The notes under the pieces were generated by a model, which saw nothing but the letters and a program-made list of their open reading frames with translations, was not told where the DNA came from and ran no database searches. A stretch of 19,602 nt of DNA. Source: Hydnum rufescens UP504. Its lineage: Eukaryota; Basidiomycota; Agaricomycetes; Cantharellales; Hydnaceae. This document shows positions 8,979 to 17,863 of the stretch, in pieces. A program made the position numbers and the translations under genes. Position 1 is the first letter of the stretch. Each line of letters begins with the position of its first letter. The stretch spans positions 1-19,602 of the forward strand of contig MU129386.1 in NCBI GenBank assembly GCA_014904985.1, given 5' to 3'.

Positions 8979-9460
8979 AGATAGTCCAACCCAACACCAT
9001 TGCACATCAAAACTGGTGCAAAGTCACAGGCCACAGTACTGTTAAACTTGTTTCTGATGATAATCAAGACTCTTACGAGTTTACCCTTCCTGCTCACAAA
9101 GGTGACCCACTCTTCCATGGGAGTTTGATTGTGATACAATGCCGCTCAGGCCCTGTTGATCCAAAAAAGATCTTTGAGCATTACTTATGATCCCATGATG
9201 CTATCTGTGGGATTGTGCCTAATCTGTGGGCACATGCAGATGGGTCTATTCCTACACAATCCTGGTTTATATCCCTTCTCCAGTCAATATTTCCAAAAGA
9301 AATTGCAGGACATTCCTTCCACTCGGGTGGAGTGACACACCTTGCTCTCATGGGGGTTCCCAATGACAAAATCAAAGCTATGGGGCACTGGTCCTCTGAA
9401 GCCTTCCGGATGTATATCCGGAAGGATCCTCCTCATGGCTCTGGTCTCCCGAAAAGAGTC
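8979..9460 (+). pseudogene. Tyrosine recombinase fragment of a second lineage
   Basis: The Copia 3' LTR abuts the middle of a YR catalytic domain. One frame runs through DSYEFTLPAHKGDPLFHG, the segment ending FEHYL, LWAHADGSIPTQSWFISLL, EIAGHSFHSGGVTHLALMGV, IKAMGHWSSEAFRMYIRKDP. The blocks differ clearly from the YRs of elements 1 and 2, so it belongs to another family of fungal YR mobile elements; I cannot name which. A TGA at 9188-9190 interrupts the frame. The HxxR catalytic Arg is His here (GHSFHSGG; CAC, one transition from CGC). The N-terminal half is missing, and it is not found on the other side of the Copia element. Recognisable similarity ends at about 9440; the frame runs on to 9631 without support. 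Confidence 0.82.
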
Positions 9461-9594
9461 CTTGTTCGACATTCTGTCAGTACACACACTTGCTTGAACT
9501 CCAATCTCTCCTTCACTGCACTCTTTCCCATTCCTTTATTCACCTCCTTTCCCTCCCCTACCTTCCATCTCGTCTACCTTGGTACCAGATCGAG

Positions 9595-9849
9595 CACAAC
9601 TGAACCCTCATTGGAGGGCAATATTTCCTAGAGATATCCGTCTGCCGCCGTCCGACCCTTCAAAAAACACAAGTTGATGTTTAATGGAGGTATGAGTTAT
9701 ACCAGGCTTGTGTGAAATCTACAGGACTGCGTCCATTCACAACTGAACCCTCATTGGAGGGCGATATTTCCTAGAGATATCCGTCTGCCGCCGTCCAACC
9801 CTTCAAAACACACAAGCCTGGTATAACTCGTACCTCCATTAAACATCAA
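9595..9849. repeat. Paired 79-bp direct repeats with a 41-bp inverted repeat
   Basis: Direct repeats at 9595-9673 and 9738-9816 (starting CACAACTGAACCC) differ at about four positions. A 41-bp inverted repeat overlaps them: the left arm 9674-9714 follows the first direct repeat, and the right arm 9809-9849 overlaps the end of the second, with one mismatch between the arms. Most of the second direct repeat therefore lies in the loop of the inverted repeat. It follows the YR fragment and may be the terminal repeat region of that element, which I cannot prove. Confidence 0.8.
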
Positions 9850-10300
9850 AATGTGACCTTAGGTAGCACGTGACTTTACGTAATCCCAGTGGAGTGCTTG
9901 TGACCTGTGACTGACCCCCGTTTAAGCACTGCTGTGAGCACACCCATGGAGGCTACCCAGACCCCTAGAGAACAATTCTGATAGTGATGCCGAGCGACCC
10001 CACCCGGATGACATTGTTCACGCATCCCAAACAAACACTATGCCGGATGATGCAATCACAGAGCAGATAGTGATGATGATAGTGCCAATGATGAAAACGG
10101 GCAGTAATGAGTCTTAATACATTGATTAGAGTCCGGACAGGTGGCAGAGGGTCAAGCGCGAGCTCGGGGGAGGGCCCTATTTCCATATATGGTAATTCAA
10201 TTCAATTTGTTCGTCCCCTTTTAAGGGTCTTGTGACCTGAGACCACGACCTAAGGCAGTACGCTCATCATCTGTATACTGGTTGAGCTGGAAAACTACAA
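9850..10300. other. No gene seen
   Basis: Unique-looking sequence between the repeat structure and the catalase-related gene. It would contain the 3' flank of that gene, which is on the minus strand. I see no convincing reading frame, tRNA or repeat. Confidence 0.6.
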
Positions 10301-10415
10301 TTACAAATATTGGCGTGACAGGTCAAAATGGAAAGACTCAGAATCGTACGAATGAGGCAGGATGTGCTTGGAAAGGGTACGCTGATCATTCCACAGGCCG
10401 GTTGAGTTCCACGAC

Positions 10416-11353
10416 CTACGCTGCGCGACGCTCGCGACCGCTGCGGAGGTAGAGCGCGGCACGCAGCTCCAGGAGGGGTCGTCCGATGGTTCAATCCCTT
10501 GTACTCGCGGAATTGGATCGAAAATGATCTGTTTCTGTTCCTTAGAGTCGTCCTCGACAAACGCATTCAAGGTGACCTTTCCTAGGTCCAACACTTGGCG
10601 CTCCTCGGGCCACGCGATGGTCGCATCGTCAACCGTATCTCCTTCCTCCGCAATCTGCGCCAAAAGTTGGAAAGATACAGGACCTTGGCTGATACGCGTA
10701 TCGAGTTCGTTGTACAGGAAATCAGAGCCCTTGGTCTTCGTCGTAGCATCGTCGAGGTGGTCTACGCCCCCATCAGGCGCAAAACGATAGCGAGCGAACT
10801 GTGCCTTTCCATCCTTGTTTGTGAATTTGTACGCATGAACACCATAGTAGGCTTCGCGCGCGAAGCTTGACGGGGACGGTCTCGGCGTGTCGACGAATAG
10901 ACGGGTGGCAGGATGTGCATCAAGGAAGGTGTCGAGGGGAGATGGAGAGGGACCGTCGTCTGGAGACGCTACGCCGGCACGCATGAACTCGAGGAACTCT
11001 TCCCCAGTGCGAGTGGCGAAGCCATTAACAGAATGACTGATGATATCGGCGCGTCCACGGTCCCCAAGATGGAATCGGAGGGAAAGAGCGCGAGGATTGG
11101 CCTTGGGATTGTTGTCGGAGATAAGGGGAACACCCGTCGCGCTGGAGAAACGCACAGTCACCGGGGTAGATGATTGATTGAAATGCGGTGCGCTGGAGAG
11201 TGTGGGAGCAGAAGAGGAAGGTATGAAGGTGCCTGTGAGCAGCACTCCTCGAGCATGGTTAGGACGAAGGCCTGGATTTTTTCCAAACTGGCTCTGGAAT
11301 TGGGTTATCAGGTCTTGACTCAACTTGGTGAGGTTCTCGTTGGTGGGAGACAT
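10416..11353 (-). CDS. Catalase-related peroxidase (SrpA-like), frameshifted near the C-terminus
   Basis: This is a heme enzyme of the short catalase-related family, expected to consume peroxides (catalase or organic peroxidase activity). The start is ATG 11353, with a TATA-like ATATAA about 40 bases upstream, and no intron is evident. Visible family blocks are HARGVLLTGTF with the distal His33, TVRFSSATG (67-74), HSVNGFATRTGEEFLEFM with Asn110, and LYNELDTRISQGPVSFQLLAQ. The frame as read continues to 10301 with an unrelated tail of about 60 residues. In the alternative frame, PLLELRAALYLRSGRERRAA follows and ends at TAG 10416-10418. That matches the family C-terminus and contains RxxxY, the proximal heme-ligand motif. 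One base appears missing in the run at 10475-10478. With it, the protein would be about 312 residues, normal for the family. It is either a recent pseudogene or a sequence error. It is the only likely host gene here. Confidence 0.85.
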
Positions 11354-12743
11354 GGCAGCTTGAGAATGAAGCCTTGGAGATCAGCCCTAGTTATATCGTT
11401 TATGCCCAAACGGAAGGTGTCTAATTTGAAAATAGCCATATTGCAGCAGAAGCCATGACTCACGGCCCTGATATCGGCTCTGGCTTATCAACGACGGATA
11501 TGACAGAGCGGAGTGACTTCTACTTCAATACAGTAATGGCACCAAGACGCATCACCAGCGCAGCAATTCGCACCTTTTATAGAGACTGCCACACAATCTA
11601 CAGGCCAAATGTGGTGTTCTCTCCAATACCAGCCTAAGCAGCCTTGTCCCGGTTTAAGCGCCTCGGTTTAAGCGCTTCGGGAAGGTTCTCCCGATAAGGC
11701 ACATTTTTTCTGAAATCTGTCAGACAAGCCGGTGCCTAAATTCCCTGTCTATCTTTATGAAACCAGCAGTCAATCCCTGTACTCAGAAGATGACATTTTC
11801 GGCAGCCACCAGGATGACCTTCCGGGGGACTACTACCGTCTGAGAACCGAGGATGTGAGTGCACCAGAAAGGAATGAGGGCGATCACGAAATAGGAAAAT
11901 CGGGAGACATAAACAGGGCTTTGAGAACAACCCCATTGGCCTCGACATCCCCTCCCATCGGTGGATGCTGGCCATGTCGTTGTCACTCCGCCATTGCGGG
12001 CTCGAGAGTGAAGTATGTGGGCGGGGTTTCAGCGCCAAAGCACTGGAATTGTTGCTGAAGTACCTAGACGGGGATGCAGGCGGAAAGCATAGAGGCGGAG
12101 GGATACGAGCAAAAAGATATGGGCGGATAGACCTGAGCGGGATAGACTCGTGACCAGTCTTCCTCAGCGGAGAACGGCAACTACCGAAAGAAGGTGGAAG
12201 CTCCGTTTTCGGAACAATTTAACTTTTGTGACCCCGCAATTGCCACGCTCACTGAGGTTGGGTCGAGTCTGTCTCAGTTTGGAAATTATGATCTTTGCGG
12301 ATCCCTTTAGGCTGATAGGTATTTGTTATCTCCTTGAACTGAACACCCTAGGATGCATTTGGCGCTGTGCTGCTCTACCAGGAACGCCCAACTTGCACCC
12401 CTTTCCTGGGACCTGTAAAACATACAGCCTGGTGCTAGTGCTCTGACGAAAACCGGTGCAAGTCTGCCTCTTGTTTCGACATACTCAACTCTTGGGTCAT
12501 ATTTGGGAGCCCTTCAGCAGGTGTCACATACGGAATTTTGTGCTTGTGTTTGGGGAAATCGATACACTTTTCTTGTGGGTGTCTGTTCGCCCCCGCACAA
12601 CTTGGATAACCACAGAATAGCCATACTGAGTGACCAACGTTCGATACGAGGAAGAATGCGAAATGACCATATTTGTGCCTCCCGATTATCAGAATTTACT
12701 CCGGATAAATGCGAACTAGGTTCAGTGTCTACAGAATAATCCT
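11354..12743. other. No gene seen
   Basis: This interval lies between the catalase-related start and the Ngaro element. It includes the promoter region of the former and a short duplication of CGGTTTAAGCGC near 11650-11680. The reading frames here are short, unrelated to anything I recognise, and lack a common pattern, so I call none. Confidence 0.6.
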
Positions 12744-12850
12744 GTTAGATAATCTCTCGCTTGTGGTCACAGCTAGGTGGGTTGAAGGAACCAGGTTGAA
12801 TGGCCTGGAGCCTTGGAGTGCGGGATGTAGGCTACACAACTGAAAGACCC
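12744..12850 (-). repeat. Split direct repeat B2 (outer, 3' end of element)
   Basis: 107 bp starting GTTAGATAATC on the plus strand, the same as 13059-13165 by eye. Its outer edge is the 3' terminus of the element. Between it and A2 lies a 58-base linker (12851-12908) not found elsewhere in the window. Confidence 0.93.
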
Positions 12851-12908
12851 TACATCAGGCACATTGTTCAATGGACCAACAGTAAGAGCAAAGGGGGAGG
12901 CGGGTGGG

Positions 12909-13058
12909 TGCAAATTTATATTCAAACTGACGAGGAAGATTGATGTGCGAGAGTTCCAGTCGAGCGGATCGAGTACGGTCAAGAACACGTGACTCTGCCG
13001 CTCGACTGATTATCTAACTGGGAGACTGAGGCTCGTTCCTCGTTCTCAGTCTCTGTCA
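12909..13058 (-). repeat. Split direct repeat A2 (inner)
   Basis: 150 bp matching 17864-18013 with no difference seen. It abuts B1 without a gap at 13058/13059. Confidence 0.93.
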
Positions 13059-13069
13059 GTTAGATAATC
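13008..13069. repeat. Stem-loop across the B1/A2 junction
   Basis: Left arm 13008-13030 (GATTATCTAACT...) pairs with right arm 13045-13069 (...AGTTAGATAATC), with a small bulge. The two halves come from different repeats, so the full stem forms only where an A and a B repeat are joined. It could mark the recombination site or assist strand transfer; that role is inference. Confidence 0.8.
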
Positions 13070-13165
13070 TCTCGCTTGTGGTCACAGCTAGGTGGGTTGA
13101 AGGAACCAGGTTGAATGGCCTGGAGCCTTGGAGTGCGGGATGTAGGCTACACAACTGAAAGACCC
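13059..13165 (-). repeat. Split direct repeat B1 (inner)
   Basis: 107 bp, a copy of 12744-12850, located 170 bases after the end of the YR gene and directly joined to A2. Confidence 0.93.
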
Positions 13166-13336
13166 AATTGCAGCCAAAGGTGCGACCAAGTCGTGTAGAC
13201 CCGACAAACAACAAACCCACCTAGCAACAGGCAACATGGAAGCTGATAATTGGAGGGGAATGTCCACATAACACAAATACAGACAAGGCCAAAGTCCAAA
13301 AAAACAAGGAAAGAGAATAATAGGGATATTGACAAG

Positions 13337-14577
13337 TCACCCATTTCTGTGCCCATCCAGGCCTGAGATACCCTTGGATAACACTTCATCTGTCCTCCGT
13401 AAGTAACGCTCAAAAGCATCTGACTTCCAACGCCCCTGGATTTTGAGCAGGTCAATAGAAAGGCCGTGCTGAAGGTGCTCAGTTGCACCACCAATCCGGA
13501 AACTGTGGCCATATACAGCAGGGAGTCCAGCATGTGTGAAAACTTCAGCACACCGTGCATTGAAAGTCATCTTTGTCATGGGGAGACACCCTGAAGTAGT
13601 TCTGTATGCAAAAAGGTGGGCTGATGGGGGCAAACCTGCATTGGAAAGCAAATGATGTTCCATGGCCAAGACAGGGCAGCTGCCATGGGATATGGCAGTA
13701 ATGCAGATGTCAGCCCCAAGAAACTTTGTGGTCTTGGTCCAGGGAACATGGAACTTTGCAGAGCATGTGGGGGTTGGGCCAGAAGCCAGAAATGTGACAC
13801 CAGGAGCCCGGGAGACATGGATCGTGGCATCAAAGGATGTTACACTGGGCACTGTGAGCTCACCCAGGCGACAGACCCCCAGAAGGCACAGGTGGCAACT
13901 GCAAACACTGCAGAATCAAAGGTATTGTTGAAGTCCAAGTGATTCCGTAGGGCAAGGAGATGCACTGGCAAGACAGGTGGCCTGGGGGGCAGGGAGGGAG
14001 AAGAGGGAAGTGAGGAAGTGGCTGCATGGCGGACTTTGAGAAGAAAAGGGTCATTGCCATGCCATATCTGGCCATTAATTTCATGCCAATGACGCAATGC
14101 ACTCATGGCATTGTTGATTTTCGATGTGCTAGAAGTGGAAATGGAGGCAAGAAAGAGGGCAAGAGTGTGGGAAGGGGCAGGCAAGTGGTCATCTTCTGGA
14201 ATGCCCCGGCTATCACACCATGATTGCCAGTGTGCAAGGCCAGACCCATAGGTGGAAAGTGTCTGGGGGGAGAGAGAGTTCTCAAGCAAGGATTCCAGTG
14301 AGGCTCTGTCAGCAAGAGCTGCTGATGAGAAAAGAGCCTGGCGATGAGCACGAGCTGCAGGAGAGGTCCAAAAGGCAATGCGATCTCACCCTTGGACATG
14401 GGGTCGGTAGGGATGGGGGGTTAAGGGAGGAGCTGTTGTCCGTGGTTTTCGACCTTTGGGCCGCAAAGCAAGTCGTGGGTACAGTTCATCAGGCATAGTG
14501 GTCGGCTGGGTCATAGGACTGTCTTGGTTTGTGGAGGTGCCAGAAGGAGCTGGCGCTTTCTTCTTGACATTAAACAT
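13337..14577 (-). pseudogene. Tyrosine recombinase of element 2, pseudogene
   Basis: This YR would integrate the circular element DNA. The start ATG at 14577-14575 overlaps the end of the RT-RNase H gene (TAA 14570-14572) in a different frame, a compact arrangement. A Pro-rich leader precedes the SAM-like N-terminus (FWTSPAARAHRQ, TLSTYGSGLAHWQSW). The catalytic part has CRLGEL with the first Arg, GHSFRIGGATEHL (HxxR), GRWKSDAF and the Tyr in FERYLR, so all key residues exist across the frames. Two lesions are seen. A TGA at 14386-14388 stands in RPHVQG*DRIAFW, where element 1 reads on. One base is missing in the C run at 13876-13880, just before the catalytic Arg. It ends at 13337. Confidence 0.9.
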
Positions 14578-15760
14578 CTTGGATAAAAGGAGATAAAACT
14601 TCCGGCATCCGGAAGATGTGAGGGAGGCGCAGGGAATCAGGTGGCAGCACCCCATGCGAGGCTGCATCAGCAAGATTCCTGTAGGATTCAATGTACTCAG
14701 GCACAATGTCAAAATTGGCCTGCCGTGTAATGGCAGACGTGCGGTTAATGGACTCATTGATGAAGATATTCCGACTGCGACCATGAAGGAACTGGCCTAT
14801 CGAGCCTTGGTTGTCACTGTGGACCAGCACATGGACATCGCAGAAGCCCCGAGAAGCAATCTCCATCACTGCAAACTCTAATGCAATGCTCTCAGCCCAG
14901 CCAATATGACGGCCATGGGCATCCCACCCTGGGAGCAGACGCCAAGCTCGCCAGAGTGGTCCTATCAACAGACCAATTCCCCATGAGGAGGAAGCATCAA
15001 CTGAGATGCTGAGGTCCACTAGGGGCCGAAAATTGATGGATCGATAGTAAGAAGGATCTTCCAAGGTGATGCGCCACCACTGGAGATCAGAGAGCAAGTG
15101 AGGGGGGGGAAAGCGGTGAATGAATGGATTGTCATGGAAAGAGGCAATGAACCGGTGAAGGGAAGGCATCCGTGAACGACCTTCATGATATACGAAACAG
15201 AGGTGTGAAAGGGACCCCTGCAAGTTGACCAGAGGTGCAAGCTGGGATCATGATGAGGCATCAATGGTGAGCATTACTTGGGCAAGCTTGGCCAGATGTT
15301 TGAGCCGCTTCTTCTCTGGGACAGATACACGCTTTAGGGTGATATCCCATGCAAATCCAACATACACCACTGAAGTTGAAAACTGTTTGGTCTTGATGTC
15401 ATTGACCAACCAACCAAGGGATGTGATGAGGTGAAGGATGTCATCCAGAGTATACTTGTACTGGTAGGACTGAGGGGAGAGCTCCCTTGAGGGGGTACGG
15501 GTTGGGAGAAGGTCATCGACCCACTTGATGAAGAATGTGACACCAAGAGCAGCCTTGACAATGTCAACTGTGGCATCAGTGGCCACCCCAAGAGTGCCAG
15601 CTGCAGAAGAGAGGCCAAAGGGGTTGAAGTGGTCCACTGTAGATCCCACTATCTGTGAGAACTGCCAAGAAAGGCTTGTGGGCAGGCAGAACAGGCATCT
15701 GACATATGCAGCTGCAAAATCAATCTGTGCTGCTTCTGCACCAGGAGGGGCAGATGCAAC

Positions 15761-16122
15761 CTAAAGAGGGAGCTAAGTAAGCCATCATCATCTGGCACAA
15801 ATAACCCCTTCTGTCAAGGAAGCATCCTGATGGGTCTCGTATGCCTGGCGGGGTGTGCCAATGGCTAACACCCACACAGTGCGCCAATGGCTAACACCTT
15901 AAGGCAATGACGCACACAATGGCTAACGCCCACATGGTGCGCCAATGGCTAACACCCACACAGTGCGCCAATGGCTAACACCAACACAGTGCGCCAATGG
16001 CTAACACTGGAGACAAAGACGCGCTCAATGGCTAATGTCAAGGTAGTGCGCCAATGGCTAACACAGAACCTCATGACAGGATGCTAAAGGGGAAGGCTGA
16101 GAGATTAGGAAACAGTACTCAC
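15761..16122 (-). other. Spliceosomal intron inside the RT gene
   Basis: On the minus strand it begins TGG|GTGAGT and ends CCCTCTTTAG|GTT, 362 bases. Removing it joins MADW to VASAPPGAEAAQ in phase 0, which matches the continuous RT of related elements. It is long for a fungal intron because it carries a minisatellite. Confidence 0.8.
15853..16066. repeat. Minisatellite in the RT intron, about 8 units
   Basis: The core GTGCGCCAATGGCTAACACC occurs about eight times with 24-34 base spacing (near 15853, 15879, 15913, 15937, 15963, 15989, 16021, 16046). The third and seventh units are diverged. The core is constant while the spacers vary slightly. Confidence 0.9.
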
Positions 16123-16571
16123 CCAATCAGCCATGATCTGGGCTGTACCCCATGAGGTGAGGAAATCATCTGAGTCAATGAAGTCATTCACAGACATGCC
16201 AAAGGGATCTGCGAAAGGATAGGTTCTGAACCATCCGCCACTGGTCTGGGCCATCGCCAGGCTTTGGGACCAATGCCAGAGGGGCAGTGCGGAAAGGGCC
16301 ACCATAGAAGTGCTCTGCTTGCTGGACTGTAACTGGGCCTGACATGCGACCCAGGGAGACCTCCTTGGCAAGCTTAGCTTGTATAATGGAGTCTTCCTCA
16401 GAAGTGGAATAATGATTGGGAGGAAGGAAAGTGTTGGTGATTGTGGGCATGTCCAAGCCAATGGGGAAGCCATGAATGATATTGTGGACGAGGGAAGGAT
16501 AGCGAGCAGCCACATTTGCAGCAGCCATTGCAGAGGCAAAGGCAGCTGCCAGCAATGGGGTCTGGGCAAAC

Positions 16572-17857
16572 TCACTGGGCATGGGAACAAACTTGGGCCC
16601 CATGTGCTTGGGAGAGACAGACTGAACAGACATGGTAGTGCTCACGCCCCTTGCGACAACCCTTACTGGTGTTGAATGCAAAGCAGACCCGCCGATTATC
16701 TGCCTTGATTGTGAGGTCGCCATTGCGGAACCGGCATTTGGAGGATCGATCAGGACAGACATTGGCAAGGTGCCCCTCTCGGCCACAGAGGACGCAACGG
16801 GCAAAGGAGGGGGGTCGCTTGTTGCTCGATCGAAACCACTTGGTCCCTGGGGATGCACTACGGTGGTACCCCAGATGAGTATCCTGTGCACTGGGGCCTG
16901 GGATACCCTTGGCCAGAGCTGCCAGCTGTTGGTGAGTCTCCATCTCCCGTTCATCCCGTACCTCTCTGTTGAACCTCTCTAGCACTGCGAATGTGCTGTC
17001 ACTGCTCATCACAAAACGCCCATGAGGCTGCAGCCATGTCAGCCGCACAAAGGAATCGAAACGAGATATGACGCTGAAAAGACCAGGTCGATCGAAGTAC
17101 TCGTGGAGGAACAAGCGACGCTGGTATTTGCAGAAGTCATTGAAGACGTCAGGAGGGAAGACCTCTTCATAGACCCGGGTCAGGCCTTTGTAGCACTCCA
17201 TGAAATCCTCGCATGTGATTGACTGTTCCTTGATGGCATAACTGTCCGTAACAATGACAGTCTTCTTCTTATTGGTCGAAATGTCAATCTCGGTCTTTGT
17301 TGGATAGTTGGTGTTAGAGAGACAGTGTTCTCGCATCTCATGAATGGAAAACATGGGGAGGGGGGCATATTGCATTTCGCGAATGTGCCTCATGAGGTCA
17401 GGGGCCACATATTCCCCACTGGCCAGTAAGCCAGCAAGGCTCCTCTCTGGCTGAAGGGTAGCAGTACTAGAAGGGGAGAGGGATGCAGTCGGATCGCGAG
17501 GAGTGTTGCTTTCAGGGCCCCAGCCCCTGGGTTGGGTCGGCTATCACCTCTGTTGCCTACAGTGTTGGTAGCTTCCCAGTCCACCATGTTTTCAGCAATG
17601 GCTGCCTCAAACTCGGACTGAGACATTGTGAGTCCAAGTCACTCATTCTTTGCTTTGAGGAGCCAGGCAAAAAGTTTTCGAGCCTCATTCTTTGCATTGC
17701 TCTCTTGTGCTGGACCTGCACTGCCAGGGTTAAGGGGGCTGCTTGACGAGCCTGGGATGACATGACTAGGGGTCATATCACTAGGCACAACCCCACTATC
17801 AGCAGCACCAGCAGTCAAACCACTCTGGACTGGATTGATGATGCCAGGGGAAACCAT
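16572..17857 (-). pseudogene. Gag-like protein of element 2, pseudogene
   Basis: This is the nucleocapsid-like protein that would coat the element RNA. The ATG at 17857 lies seven bases after repeat A1. The Ser/Pro-rich N-terminus is interrupted by a TGA at 17639-17641, and the same frame resumes with MSQSEFEAAIAENMVDWE. The frame then changes near 17518 in a G/C run (GGGGCCC) and is open from about 17545 to the stop at 16572. The main part has a conserved YR-element gag region (YAPLPMFSIHEMRE, FCKYQRRLFLHEYF). Two CCHC knuckles end it, CVLCGREGHLANVC and CSVCLSQAHGAQVC, with a Cys/His-containing stretch between them. Its 3' end overlaps the RT frame, so pol is likely expressed by an overlap mechanism. 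Confidence 0.85.
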
Positions 17858-17863
17858 GATGAA

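Larger units (their letters stand above)
14570..16633 (-). pseudogene. Reverse transcriptase-RNase H of element 2, split by an intron, pseudogene
   Basis: This polymerase would copy the Ngaro RNA to DNA. The frame overlaps the end of gag; the first plausible Met is at 16633. Exon 1 runs to 16123 with RT blocks LALVPKPGDGPDQWRMVQNLS, then, after a frame change near 16225, DFLTSWGTAQIMADW. An intron (16122-15761) follows. Exon 2 continues in phase with APPGAEAAQIDFAAAY (first Asp), HFNPFGLSSAAG, FFIKWVDDLLP (the VDD active site) and VVYVGFAWDI. A TGA at 15248-15250 precedes the RNase H, which has SISVDASSSWGIG, ESIALEFAV, VHSDNQGSIG and NLADAASHG, so all acidic residues are present. It ends TAA 14570-14572. 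Exon joining restores a typical RT sequence, which supports the splice sites. Confidence 0.9.

Noticed and set aside
9402..9425. 24-base palindrome CCTTCCGGAT-GTAT-ATCCGGAAGG
   Set aside because: It lies in conserved YR coding sequence (AFRMYIRKD) and is most simply a codon coincidence.
10851..10866. 16-base palindrome GCTTCGCGCGCGAAGC as an operator
   Set aside because: It is inside the catalase-related coding sequence and encodes conserved-looking residues, with no partner site near the promoter.
11732..12446. Reading frames of 98-108 codons right of the catalase-related gene
   Set aside because: They overlap on both strands, have no recognisable domain, and are of lengths expected by chance.
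13840..13870. GTGAGC in the YR gene of element 2 as a 5' splice site fixing the frame
   Set aside because: Element 1 is continuous here, the CRLGEL motif requires the bases in question, and a one-base loss in the neighbouring C run explains the frame change.
15853..16066. CRISPR-like array of regularly spaced repeats
   Set aside because: The spacers are very short (about 4-14 bases) and similar to each other, and the repeats lie inside a retrotransposon intron in a fungal genome.
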